Shown here piece after piece: positions 21,845 through 30,245 of a DNA stretch of 64,000 nt (positions are counted from its first letter, which is position 1; each line of letters starts with the position of its first letter). This stretch comes from Falsiroseomonas oleicola. GTDB taxonomy: Bacteria; Pseudomonadota; Alphaproteobacteria; Acetobacterales; Acetobacteraceae. The stretch covers positions 124,001 through 188,000 of the forward strand of contig NZ_JAERQM010000008.1 in assembly GCF_019029495.1 (NCBI RefSeq), read 5' to 3'. A program made the translations under genes and the position numbers. Under the pieces are notes generated by a model. The model had not been told where the DNA came from and made no database searches. It saw only the letters and a program-made list of their open reading frames with translations.

Positions 21845-22750
21845 TCAGCCCTTCCCTTCGTTGAGTTCACCGGCGGCCAGCGCCTCGCTGAACCGGGCGG
21901 CATCCGTGTGGTCCTGGCCCGGGCCGAGCAGGGCGGCGGCGGCGGCCCACATTTCCCGCGTTTGCGCGGCGAGCGGCGTGGGCGTGGCGGTCTCGCGGCC
22001 GACCTGGAGCGCGATCGACAGGTCCTTCACCATCAGGTCCAGCCCGAAGCCGGAGTTGAACTTCCGGGACAGCACGAACTGCTTCAGCTTGCGCTGGGTG
22101 CTGTTGTTCATGCCGGTGGAGGCGTTCAGCACATCCACCATCACGGAGGGATCCAGCCCGAAGCGGCTGCCGATCAGCAGCGCCTCGACACTCACGAGGA
22201 AGCCCGCGGCGCTGACCAGGTTGTTCAGCGCCTTCATCGCCTGGCCGGCGCCGACATCGCCACAGCGCGTGATGCTGCCGCCCATGGCGCGCAGCACCGG
22301 CTCCACCCGTTCCAGCGGCACCGCATCGCCGCCCGTCATGATGGCGAGGCTGCCGGTTTCCGCCCGGGCGACGCCGCCGGAGACCGGGGCATCGACCATG
22401 GCGACGCCGAGCGGTGCCAGCTCCGCCGCCATGGCGCGGGTGGCGGAAGGCTCACCGGAGGACATCTCGATCACCACCGCGCCGCGTGCCAAAGCCGGGC
22501 GGATGGCGGCCAGCACCGTGGCCACGTCGCGGCTGGTGGGCAGCATGGTGATGACGGCGTCGGCGCCCAGGGCGGCCTCCGCCGCGCTGCTGGTGGCGAT
22601 GCCGCCATGGGCGCGGGCGAATTCCAGGGCGCGGCCGGGCACGGCATCCTGCACCGCCACGGTGAAACCCGCCTCGATCAGGCGGATGGCCATGGGCCAG
22701 CCCATGCGCCCGATGCCGATGAAGCCGATGCGGCCGATTGTGCCGTCCAT
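21845..22750 (-). CDS. Beta-hydroxyacid dehydrogenase (3-hydroxyisobutyrate dehydrogenase family)
   Basis: NAD(P)-dependent oxidoreductase of the family that includes 3-hydroxyisobutyrate dehydrogenase and tartronate semialdehyde reductase. The start is ATG 22750 (MDGTIGRIGFIG); 301 residues. Rossmann motif GFIGIGRMGWPMA is at the N-terminus, the substrate-binding DAPVSGGVARAETGSLAIM follows, and GAGQAMKALNN carries the catalytic lysine. It forms an operon with the metallo-hydrolase and is divergent from the dehalogenase-like gene. The exact substrate is not predictable. Confidence 0.9.
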   Translation of the reverse strand: MDGTIGRIGFIGIGRMGWPMAIRLIEAGFTVAVQDAVPGRALEFARAHGGIATSSAAEAALGADAVITMLPTSRDVATVLAAIRPALARGAVVIEMSSGEPSATRAMAAELAPLGVAMVDAPVSGGVARAETGSLAIMTGGDAVPLERVEPVLRAMGGSITRCGDVGAGQAMKALNNLVSAAGFLVSVEALLIGSRFGLDPSVMVDVLNASTGMNNSTQRKLKQFVLSRKFNSGFGLDLMVKDLSIALQVGRETATPTPLAAQTREMWAAAAALLGPGQDHTDAARFSEALAAGELNEGKG

Positions 22751-22822
22751 GCCGTTTCCCCCTCTTGTGCGGGCAAGGCTGGCGGCGGCAGGTTCGGGGG
22801 TCAAGCCGGCAGGGAGGATGCG

Positions 22823-23698
22823 ATGTTCGAAGGCTTCGTGGAGGAACGCCGCGCCGGCGAGGGTGTGACCCTGCGACTGCGGCGCGGCGGGGAGGGTCCG
22901 CCGCTGCTGCTGCTGCACGGGAATCCGCAAACCCATGCGATGTGGAACCGGGTGGCGCCGGAACTGGCGAAGCGGTTCACCGTGATCTGCCCGGACCTGC
23001 GCGGCTACGGCTTCTCGGACAAGCCCTCGCCCAGCGAGGACCATGCCGCCTATGCCAAGCGGGCGATGGCGGCCGACATGCTGGCGCTGATGCGCGGCCT
23101 GGGCTTTCCGGAATTCCAGGTGGTGGCGCATGACCGGGGCGCGCGGGTGGCGCATCGGCTGGCGCTGGATGCGCCGCAGGCGGTGCAACGGCTCTGCGTG
23201 ATGGACATCGTGCCGACGCTGCATCACTTCGAGACGGCGGATATGGACTTCGCCATGGGCTACCACCACTGGTTCTTCCTGGCCCAGCCGCATCCGAAGC
23301 CCGAGCGCATGATTCTCCGAGACGTGGAGGACTGGTTCGCCAGCCACACCACGCGCGGCCAGGGCGATGTCTTCACATGCGAAGCGCGGGCGGATTACGT
23401 CGCGGCGCTGCACCAGCCGGGCACGGTGATGGGCATCTGCGAGGATTATCGCGCCTCGGCCAGCATCGACCTGGTGCATGACCGCACCAGCCGTGCGGCG
23501 GGGCAGAAGGTGGAATGCCCATTGCTGGCGCTATGGGGCGCCAAGGGCAAGATCGCGGTCTGGTACGACGCCCTGGCCGTCTGGCGCGACTATGCGAATG
23601 GCCCGGTCAGCGGGCACAGCGTCAATTCGGGGCACTATCTGGCCGAGGAAGCGCCGGAGGAGGTGCTGACGGCGCTCGAGGGGTTTCTGGCCCGCTGA
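22823..23698 (+). CDS. Alpha/beta hydrolase, fluoroacetate-dehalogenase-like
   Basis: Starts at ATG 22823 (MFEGFVEERR) after GGGAGG; 291 residues. Residue plan matches haloacetate dehalogenases: oxyanion loop HGNPQT at 32-37, nucleophile D104 in AHDRGAR with R105 and R108 as carboxylate binders, a YHHWFF stretch (H149, W150) that lines the halide pocket, a Tyr in EDYRASASID, and the catalytic His in SGHYLAEE (about 271). What is seen is the conserved pocket. Activity on fluoroacetate is inferred, since epoxide hydrolases share the fold. It is divergent from the dehydrogenase gene. Confidence 0.85.
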   Translation: MFEGFVEERRAGEGVTLRLRRGGEGPPLLLLHGNPQTHAMWNRVAPELAKRFTVICPDLRGYGFSDKPSPSEDHAAYAKRAMAADMLALMRGLGFPEFQVVAHDRGARVAHRLALDAPQAVQRLCVMDIVPTLHHFETADMDFAMGYHHWFFLAQPHPKPERMILRDVEDWFASHTTRGQGDVFTCEARADYVAALHQPGTVMGICEDYRASASIDLVHDRTSRAAGQKVECPLLALWGAKGKIAVWYDALAVWRDYANGPVSGHSVNSGHYLAEEAPEEVLTALEGFLAR

Positions 23699-23701
23699 CG
23701 T

Positions 23702-24217
23702 TCAGCCGAAGCTGGTCTCGGGCAGGATGAAGGGCAGGTCGGTGTCCCCGGTGCGGGCGCCGAGGCCCGTCAGCAGCGCATGCACCTGGCCACGGTGATG
23801 CGTCTGGTGATTGACGAAATGCGTGACCAGCACCCAGCGCGGGCGGCTGATCTCGCGCCCCATGGCGCCGCTGAACCAGCCGAGCGAACCCTCCAGCCAG
23901 GCAGGCTCCAGCGCCTCGGCCCAGGCCTCGATCCGCGCATCCAGGTCGCGCCGCGCCGCGTGCATCAAGGCCCAGTCGGGGTGCAGCGCCGGGCTGTCCT
24001 TGATGCCGCAGCCCGGCGCGGGCCAGCCGGCGAAGCGGGACATCCAGATGGCGTCGCCCCACATGAGATGGCTCAGCGTGCCATGGACGGAGCCGAAGAA
24101 GGCGCCGCGATCCTCACGCCGCTGGCCTTCCGTCAGCGTCGACGCCGCGGCGTACAGACGACCATTCATCTCGGTGTTGTAGGCGGCCATCAGCCGCACC
24201 CATTCCACCGTGACCAT
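23702..24217 (-). CDS. DinB-family protein
   Basis: Four-helix-bundle DinB/YfiT-type protein, a family of metal-binding proteins with thiol-transfer or unknown roles. The start is ATG 24217 (MVTVEWVRLMAAYN), overlapping the preceding acetyltransferase stop by one base; 171 residues. The three metal-ligand histidines fit SHLMWGD and VNHQTHHRGQVH. RLMAAYNTEMNGRLYAA is the typical first helix. It is the last gene of the minus-strand aminotransferase operon. Function in that operon is unknown. Confidence 0.88.
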   Translation of the reverse strand: MVTVEWVRLMAAYNTEMNGRLYAAASTLTEGQRREDRGAFFGSVHGTLSHLMWGDAIWMSRFAGWPAPGCGIKDSPALHPDWALMHAARRDLDARIEAWAEALEPAWLEGSLGWFSGAMGREISRPRWVLVTHFVNHQTHHRGQVHALLTGLGARTGDTDLPFILPETSFG

Positions 24218-25206
24218 CACACATTCTTCCAGAAGAAGACGGTGTCGCAGGGCGTGCGGTCGGGCCACAGCGCGTAGCCGGGGATGACGCCGACCTCGAC
24301 CCAACCGAGCTCGCGGTAAAGCACCTCCGCCCCCTCCCCCTGCGCCGTGTCCAGCACCAGCAGCCGGCGGCCGAGCCCCCGCGCGGCCTGTTCGGCCCGG
24401 CGCATCAGCGCGCGGGCGACGCCGCGGCGGCGGGCGGCGGGGTCGACCAGCAGCTTCGCCACATCGGCCCGGTGCGGCTGGTTCTGCGGCGTGTCGAGCA
24501 CGAGCTGCACCGTGCCCACCAGCACCCCATCCACCCAGGCCGCCAGCAGCACGCGCTTGCCCAGCGCGACATCCGACGACACGCGCTTGAAGAAATCCCG
24601 CGCCACGGCAGGGGCGAGCGGCGGGAAGAAGGACACGCTGGCGCCGGCGGCGACGCAATTCACCAGGATGCGGGCAAGCTGGGTCTCGGCGCTCGCGGCG
24701 GCGGCGGCATCCAGCGCCTCCACCACCAACCCGCGCAGGGGCTTGGTGTAGCGGAATTCCAGGCTGTTCGAGACATCATCCAGGATACGGATGGAGCCCT
24801 GCCGCACATAGCCAGTCTTCTCGTAGAAGCGATGCGCCGCCTCGAACCGCGTATCGGTCCAGAGCACCAGGCGTTCGGCGCCGGCGTCGCGTGCATGCGA
24901 TTCCGCCGCCTTCAGCAGGCGCTGCGCGAGGCCCGTGCCGCGCGCGGCCTTCGCCACATAGACGCGGCAGATCTCCCAGGCCTGGTCATCGCCGAGCGGC
25001 CGCGTGGCCGCCATGCCGATGATCCGGCCATCCTGCTCCGCCGCCCATAAGGCGCCGCCCGCTTCCGCAAAATAGGTTGCGAGCGCGCGCAGCTCCGGCA
25101 CCTCCCCATCCACGTCCAGCACGCAGTTGGGGTATTCGGCCCAGCAATCGTCGACGAGGGCGATGAAGCCCTCAGCGTCCTCGTCGCGGCCGGGCCGAAG
25201 GGTCAT
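24217..25206 (-). CDS. Tandem GNAT acetyltransferase (two domains)
   Basis: 329 residues made of two GNAT folds. Domain 1 (residues 1-155) has the acetyl-CoA loop AARGTGLAQRLLKAAE and ends in AAHRFYEKTGYVRQG. Domain 2 (about 165-329) has PAARRRGVARALMRRAEQ and EVLYRELGWVEVG. Each has the Arg/Gly-rich pyrophosphate-binding loop, so both look able to bind acetyl-CoA. It overlaps the aminotransferase stop by one base upstream and the DinB start by one base downstream, so the three are co-translated. The acceptor substrate is unknown. Confidence 0.88.
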   Translation of the reverse strand: MTLRPGRDEDAEGFIALVDDCWAEYPNCVLDVDGEVPELRALATYFAEAGGALWAAEQDGRIIGMAATRPLGDDQAWEICRVYVAKAARGTGLAQRLLKAAESHARDAGAERLVLWTDTRFEAAHRFYEKTGYVRQGSIRILDDVSNSLEFRYTKPLRGLVVEALDAAAAASAETQLARILVNCVAAGASVSFFPPLAPAVARDFFKRVSSDVALGKRVLLAAWVDGVLVGTVQLVLDTPQNQPHRADVAKLLVDPAARRRGVARALMRRAEQAARGLGRRLLVLDTAQGEGAEVLYRELGWVEVGVIPGYALWPDRTPCDTVFFWKNV

Positions 25207-26408
25207 CAGGAGAGGCCTTTGCAGAACTCCTGGATGCGCGTGCAGGCCTCACGCAGGCTATCCGTGTCGGTGGCGTAGGAGATGCGGACATAGGGGCTCA
25301 TGCCATAGGCCGAGCCCTGCACCAGCGCGACATGCACTTCCTCGATCAGCGCGAGGGCGAAGTCGGTGTCGGTGTCGATCTTGCGGCCGCCCTTGCTGGT
25401 CTTGCCGAGGCAGCCGGCGATGTTCGGGAAGACGTAGAAGGCGCCTTCCGGCTTGTGGCACTGGATGCCCGGCGCCTGGTTCAGCATCTCCACCACCATG
25501 TCGCGGCGCTGCTTGTAGATCAGCGCGCGCTCCTTCACGACATCCTGCGGGCCATCCAGCGCCGCGACGGCGGCGGCCTGGCCGACCGTGCTGATGCCGG
25601 AGGTGAGCTGGCTTTGCATGTTCACCATGGCGGCGATCAGCGGCTTCGGGCCGCCGCAGAAGCCGACGCGCCAGCCGGTCATCGCATAGGTCTTGGACAC
25701 GCCGTTGACCGTCAGAACCCGGTCCTTCAGGCGCGGCTCGACTTCCGCGATCGTGCAGAATTCGAAGCCGTCATAGACCAGGTGCTCATACATGTCGTCG
25801 GTCATCACCCAGACATGCGGATGGCGCAGCAGGACTTCGGCGATCGCCTTCATGTCCTCCCGCGAACAGGCGGCGCCGGTCGGGTTGTTCGGGAAGTTCA
25901 GGATCAGCCACTTGGTCTTCGGGGTGATCGCCGCTTCCAGATCCTCCGGCCGCAGCTTGAAGCCGTTATTCTGCGGGCAGGTCACCGGCACCGGCTTGGC
26001 GGTCGCCAGCTTCGCCATATCGGCATAGGAAATCCAGAACGGCGCAGGGATCAGCACCTCGTCGCCCGGATCGCAGGTGCCCAGGAGGGCGTTCATGATG
26101 ACCTGCTTGCCGCCATTCGAGATCATGATCTCGTCCAGCGCGTAGTCCAGATTGTTGTCGCGCTTGAACTTGCGCTGCACCGCCTGCTTCAGCGCCTTGG
26201 TGCCATCCTGCGGCGGATACTTGGTGTCGCCCGCCAGCGCGGCCTGATAGGCGGCATCGATGGCGTGGCGCGGCGTCTCGAAATCCGGCTCGCCGATGGC
26301 CAGGCTGATGACCTTGATGCCCTTGGCGGCCAGCTCGCGGCCCTTGGCGGTCATCACCGCGGAGGCGGAAAGCTCGATATCCTTCAGGCGATTGGCAAGC
26401 GCGGGCAT
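25206..26408 (-). CDS. Aspartate aminotransferase-type PLP enzyme (copy 1)
   Basis: Class I PLP aminotransferase, probably aspartate/prephenate type (AspB-like). Start ATG 26408 (MPALANRLKDIELSAS) gives 400 residues; an upstream GTG at 26438 would add ten residues without homology to copy 2. Motifs are ISLAIGEPDFETP near the N-terminus, NFPNNPTGAACSRED, the PLP lysine in NGVSKTYAMTGWRVGF, and the C-terminal CTRIQEFCKGLS. It is a paralogue of the 26895-28097 gene, with the same length and matching blocks. A GNAT gene lies between the copies. Confidence 0.93.
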   Translation of the reverse strand: MPALANRLKDIELSASAVMTAKGRELAAKGIKVISLAIGEPDFETPRHAIDAAYQAALAGDTKYPPQDGTKALKQAVQRKFKRDNNLDYALDEIMISNGGKQVIMNALLGTCDPGDEVLIPAPFWISYADMAKLATAKPVPVTCPQNNGFKLRPEDLEAAITPKTKWLILNFPNNPTGAACSREDMKAIAEVLLRHPHVWVMTDDMYEHLVYDGFEFCTIAEVEPRLKDRVLTVNGVSKTYAMTGWRVGFCGGPKPLIAAMVNMQSQLTSGISTVGQAAAVAALDGPQDVVKERALIYKQRRDMVVEMLNQAPGIQCHKPEGAFYVFPNIAGCLGKTSKGGRKIDTDTDFALALIEEVHVALVQGSAYGMSPYVRISYATDTDSLREACTRIQEFCKGLS

Positions 26409-26463
26409 TTTTTCGTGTGACTCCAGGCGAAGGAGCACAAGTTAGTCCCGGACGGGCCGCTGC

Positions 26464-26898
26464 TCAATCCGTGGGTGGGCGTTCCATGACCCAGTCGAAT
26501 GGCTGTTCCCCCACCAGCACGAAGCCCTGGCGTTCCCAGAAGCGGCGTGCGGGGCTGTCCTTCAGCACCTCGATGCGGAAGGTCTGGCCGGGATGCCGCG
26601 CCAGGGCCTGGACGAGGATGGCGGCGCCGAGGCCCCTGCCCTGCCGGTCCGGCTCCAGATACAGGCTGTGGAGGTCCACCGCCTCCGCCCCTGGCTCCAG
26701 CCCGATGCAGCCGATGGGCTGGCCACCATCCTCGATCACCAGCATGCCGCCACCGGCAAAGGCCGCCTCCATCCGGGCGCGGCGGCGCGCCGGGTCCCAG
26801 CGGCCGACGCGCTCCAGATGCGGCCGCATGACGCGGATCGAAAGGTCCAGCAGCGCCTCGAAATCCGCCCCTGTGGCAGGGCGGAAGCCGAAGGTCAC
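26464..26898 (-). CDS. GNAT-family N-acetyltransferase
   Basis: Single-domain acetyltransferase, 144 residues. The acetyl-CoA-binding loop is EPDRQGRGLGAAILVQALA (about residues 82-100) and the later PARRFWERQGFVLVG is the usual beta6-beta7 region. The start overlaps the stop of aspartate aminotransferase copy 2 by 4 nt, so it is translated with it. It is separated from copy 1 by 55 bp. The substrate is unknown. Confidence 0.88.
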   Translation of the reverse strand: MTFGFRPATGADFEALLDLSIRVMRPHLERVGRWDPARRRARMEAAFAGGGMLVIEDGGQPIGCIGLEPGAEAVDLHSLYLEPDRQGRGLGAAILVQALARHPGQTFRIEVLKDSPARRFWERQGFVLVGEQPFDWVMERPPTD

Positions 26899-28097
26899 TT
26901 CAGGCCGGCACAGAAATCCTGGATGCGGGTGCAGGCCTCGGTCAGCGTCGCGTCGTCCGTCGCATAGCTGATGCGGATATGGCCGGGGAACATGAAGGCC
27001 GCGCCGTGCACGGCCGCCACGCCCTTCTCCTCCAGCAGCGCCAGGACGAAGGCCTCGTCGCTGTCGATCTTCGCCCCGCCGGCGCTGGTCTTGCCCAGGC
27101 AGCCGCGCACGTCCGGGAAGACGTAGAAGGCGCCTTCCGGCATCGGGCAGCGCATGCCCTCGGCCTTGTTCAGCATGCCGACCACCAGGTTGCGGCGGCG
27201 CTCGAAGGCCTGGCGCATCTCCTCCACGCTGTCCTGCGGACCGGTCAGCGCCTCGATGGCCGCGGCCTGGCTGATGGAACTGGTGTTGGAGGTGGACTGG
27301 CTCTGCAGCTTGTCCATCGCCTTGATGAGCTGCATCGGCGCGCCGGCGAAGCCGATGCGCCAGCCGGTCATGGCATAGGCCTTGGAGCAGCCGTTCATGG
27401 TGACGGTGCGGTCCTTCAACCGCGGCTCCACCTCCACGATCGTGGCCGGCTTCATGCCGTCATAGGCCAGCTTCTCGTAGATATCGTCGGAGAAGATCCA
27501 GACATCCGGATGGCGCAGCAGCACATCCGTCAGTTCCTTGAGCTGGGCGGCGTTGTAGCCGGCGCCGGTCGGGTTGCAGGGGTTGTTCAGGATCAGCCAC
27601 TTGGTCTTCGGGGTGATCGCGGCTTCCAACTGCTCGCCGGTCATGCGGAAGCCCTGGTTCGGGCCGCAGGGGACGATGACCGGGGTGCCCTCGGCCAGCG
27701 CCACGATATCGGGGTAGGAGACCCAGCAGGGGGCCGGGATGATCGCCTCGTCGCCCGCATTGATGGTGGCGACCAGCGCGTCGAAGATCACCTGCTTGCC
27801 GCCCGTGGCGACCAGGATTTCCTCCGGCTTGTAGTCGATGCCGCTGTCACGCTTGAATTTCTGGCAGATTGCCTGCCGCAGCTCCATGGTGCCGGCGACA
27901 TCCGTATACCGCGTCTCGCCGCGCTCTATGGCGGCGATGGCGGCGTCCTTGACGTTGCGCGGCGTCTCGAAATCCGGCTCGCCGACCGAAAGGGAAATGA
28001 TGTCCTTGCCCGCCGCCTTCAGCGCCCGCGCCTTGCCGGTCATGGCAATGGTCTGGGAGGGGGAGATGCGGTTCAGGCGATCGGCGATGAGGTTCAT
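26895..28097 (-). CDS. Aspartate aminotransferase-type PLP enzyme (copy 2)
   Basis: Class I PLP aminotransferase, 400 residues from ATG 28097 (MNLIADRLNRISPSQT), which matches the usual family N-terminus. ISLSVGEPDFETP, NNPCNPTGAGYN and NGCSKAYAMTGWRIGF (PLP lysine) are seen. The protein ends CTRIQDFCAGLK, nearly the same as copy 1. It heads a five-gene minus-strand operon: aminotransferase, GNAT, aminotransferase, double GNAT, DinB. Two copies of equal length suggest a duplication followed by specialisation, for instance aspartate versus aromatic or prephenate substrates. Confidence 0.93.
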   Translation of the reverse strand: MNLIADRLNRISPSQTIAMTGKARALKAAGKDIISLSVGEPDFETPRNVKDAAIAAIERGETRYTDVAGTMELRQAICQKFKRDSGIDYKPEEILVATGGKQVIFDALVATINAGDEAIIPAPCWVSYPDIVALAEGTPVIVPCGPNQGFRMTGEQLEAAITPKTKWLILNNPCNPTGAGYNAAQLKELTDVLLRHPDVWIFSDDIYEKLAYDGMKPATIVEVEPRLKDRTVTMNGCSKAYAMTGWRIGFAGAPMQLIKAMDKLQSQSTSNTSSISQAAAIEALTGPQDSVEEMRQAFERRRNLVVGMLNKAEGMRCPMPEGAFYVFPDVRGCLGKTSAGGAKIDSDEAFVLALLEEKGVAAVHGAAFMFPGHIRISYATDDATLTEACTRIQDFCAGLK

Positions 28098-28187
28098 GAC
28101 GGCTTCCGGGGTTCCTGACTGCACGCTTTCCGGGCAGTGCGACGTTCCTACCGCCGGCCGCCGGGCACGTCCACAGGATCGCGCCGG

Positions 28188-28556
28188 CTATTCGAGGCGA
28201 AGGGGCCGGTAGCCCTGGAAGACAAAGCCCTTCTCCCGCATGCAGGCGGTGCGATGCGCCTCCCGCGCCGCGGTCGCCACATCGACCATGTCGTAGCGGG
28301 CGGGGCGGTAGCGTTCGGTGACGCGGCAGCGCTCGCGGTCGCCATCCCGCCAGCAATTGCGCTCCCGCTCGATCCGGGCGGGGGCCACCTGTTGCCAGAC
28401 CATCTGCGGCGGCACCGCCCCCGCCGCCTCCTGCCCGCAGGCGGCGTTCATCGCCTCCGACTCCGCCTCCGAGGTTCCAGGGCGGGCCCAGCGCTCGGCG
28501 CAGCCGGCCAGAAGGGCGATCAGCAGCAGGGGAATGATCGGGCGCATCGGGTTCAT
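28188..28556 (-). CDS. Small lipoprotein of unknown function
   Basis: 122 residues from ATG 28556, or 119 from ATG 28547. The signal MRPIIPLLLIALLAGC ends in a lipobox (LAGC), so the mature protein is a lipid-anchored envelope protein. The mature part is rich in Arg and Glu and contains several Cys (AACGQE, RNCWRDGDRERC, RTACMREKGF) that could form disulfides in the periplasm. Such paired-Cys small lipoproteins are common but unnamed. It lies 22 bp after the last transporter gene and could be the tail of that operon. Confidence 0.75.
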   Translation of the reverse strand: MNPMRPIIPLLLIALLAGCAERWARPGTSEAESEAMNAACGQEAAGAVPPQMVWQQVAPARIERERNCWRDGDRERCRVTERYRPARYDMVDVATAAREAHRTACMREKGFVFQGYRPLRLE

Positions 28557-28578
28557 ATGGGCCAGCGATGTGGAGAAA

Positions 28579-29376
28579 TCAGGGCGCCGACCGCCCCCGC
28601 AGCAGCCGCAGCGCCAGGCCCAGCGCCAGCCCGACCAGCACCACCAGCAGCGTCGCCAGCGCATACAATTCCGGCGTCAGGCCGAGCCGCACGGTGGAGA
28701 AGATCACCATCGGCAGGGTGGAGGCGCCGGGGCCGGAGACGAAGCTGGCGATCACCAGGTCGTCCAGCGACAGGGTGAAGGCCAGCAGCCAGCCCGCCGC
28801 GATCCCCGGGGCGATCAGCGGCAGGGTAATCACGGAAAAGACCTTCCAGGGCCGGGCGCCCAGGTCCATCGCCGCCTCCTCCAGGCTCAGGTCGAAATCC
28901 GCGAGGCGGGACTGCACCACCACGGCGACATAGGCCGCGCCGAAGGTGGCATGCGCGATGGCGATGGTGCTGGCGCCGCGGCCGGCGGGGAAGCCGAAGG
29001 CCGACTCCATCGCCACGAACAGCAGCAGCAGCGACAGGCCGGTGATGACCTCGGGCATCACCAGCGGCGCCGCCATGACCGCGCCGAAACCGGCACGACC
29101 GCGGAAGCGCCCGAAGCGGGCCAGCGCGAAACCGGCCAGCACGCCCAGGATGGTCGCCATGGTGGCGGAGATGGCGGCGATGCGCAGCGACAGGCCCAGT
29201 GCGCCCATCAGCACCTCGTTCCGCCACAGGCTGTCATACCAGCGCAGCGAGAAGCCGGTGAAGGTCGTCACCATGCGGCTGTCGTTGAAGGAGAAAAGCG
29301 CCATCAGCAGGATCGGCAGATAGAGGAAGGCGAAGCCGAGCCCGAGCGGGATCGCGAGGCGGCCGATGCCCCTCAT
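28579..29376 (-). CDS. potI: Polyamine-type ABC transporter permease (PotI-like)
   Basis: Inner-membrane permease subunit of a spermidine/putrescine-type importer. Start ATG 29376 (MRGIGRLAIPLGLGFAFLYLPILL); 265 residues and six predicted helices. The cytoplasmic coupling loop that contacts the ATPase is EEAAMDLGARPWKVFSVITLPLIAPGI. FNDS near the N-terminus and SLDDLVIASFVSGPG are typical PotC/PotI segments. It overlaps the potH-like gene by 4 nt. Confidence 0.92.
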   Translation of the reverse strand: MRGIGRLAIPLGLGFAFLYLPILLMALFSFNDSRMVTTFTGFSLRWYDSLWRNEVLMGALGLSLRIAAISATMATILGVLAGFALARFGRFRGRAGFGAVMAAPLVMPEVITGLSLLLLFVAMESAFGFPAGRGASTIAIAHATFGAAYVAVVVQSRLADFDLSLEEAAMDLGARPWKVFSVITLPLIAPGIAAGWLLAFTLSLDDLVIASFVSGPGASTLPMVIFSTVRLGLTPELYALATLLVVLVGLALGLALRLLRGRSAP

Positions 29377-30245
29377 CGCCCGGCCCGCCACTGGAACAGC
29401 GCGATCGGCCCGACCAGTGCGGCCAGCAGCACGATCGCCAGCGCGGAGGCCAGCGGCCAGTCGCGGTTCTGGAAGAACTCGGTCCAGAGCACACGCCCGA
29501 TCAACTGTGCCCCCGGCCCGCCGAGCAGTTCGGGAATGACGAACTCCCCCACCGCCGGGATGAAGACGAGGAGAAAACCGGCGACGATGCCAGGCAGCGA
29601 CAGCGGCAGGGTCACCTGCAGGAAGGCGCGCCAGGGCCGCGCGCCGAGATCCTCCGCCGCCTCCAGCAGCGACGGGTCGAGCTTCGACAGCGTGGCGTAG
29701 AGCGGCAGGACCATGAAGGGCAGGTAGCAATAGGTGATGCCGAGATACATGGCCGTGTCGGTGTAGAGCAGCGGGATCGGCGCCGCGATGATCCCCAGGC
29801 CCAGCAACAGCCCGTTCAGCCAGCCCTGGTCCTGCAGAATGCCGATCCAGGCAGTGACGCGCAGCAGGAAGCTCGTCCAGAAGGGTAGGATCACCAGCAT
29901 CAGCAGCAGGTTCCGCCGATGCTCCGGCGCGCGTGCGATGGCCAGCGCCATGGGGTAGCCGATCAGCAGGCACAGCGTCGCGGAAACCGCAGCCACGCGC
30001 AGGCTGCGCAGATAGGCGTCGAGGTAGTAGGGATCCTCCAGCAGAAGCTGGAAATTCGCGAGGTTCAATTGCAGCACGGCCGTCGCCTCGCCCGACCAGC
30101 GCAGCAGTGGCGCATAGGGCGGCAGTCCCTCGCTCGGTTCCGCGAAGGCGATGGTCAGCACGAAGGCGAAGGGCACCAGGAAGAACAGCGCCATCCAGCC
30201 CCAGGGCAGCGCCAGCACCAGCCGGCGGCGCAGGCGCGGCGTCAT
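29373..30245 (-). CDS. potH: Polyamine-type ABC transporter permease (PotH-like)
   Basis: Second permease of the importer, 290 residues from ATG 30245 (MTPRLRRRLVLALPWGWMALFFLVP). Six hydrophobic segments are visible. The coupling loop reads EAAEDLGARPWRAFLQVTLPLSLPGI, and PFWTSFLLRVTAWIGIL and VGEFVIPELLGGPG are hallmarks of PotB/PotH. 4-nt overlaps on both sides tie it to the ATPase and the other permease. Confidence 0.92.
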   Translation of the reverse strand: MTPRLRRRLVLALPWGWMALFFLVPFAFVLTIAFAEPSEGLPPYAPLLRWSGEATAVLQLNLANFQLLLEDPYYLDAYLRSLRVAAVSATLCLLIGYPMALAIARAPEHRRNLLLMLVILPFWTSFLLRVTAWIGILQDQGWLNGLLLGLGIIAAPIPLLYTDTAMYLGITYCYLPFMVLPLYATLSKLDPSLLEAAEDLGARPWRAFLQVTLPLSLPGIVAGFLLVFIPAVGEFVIPELLGGPGAQLIGRVLWTEFFQNRDWPLASALAIVLLAALVGPIALFQWRAGR

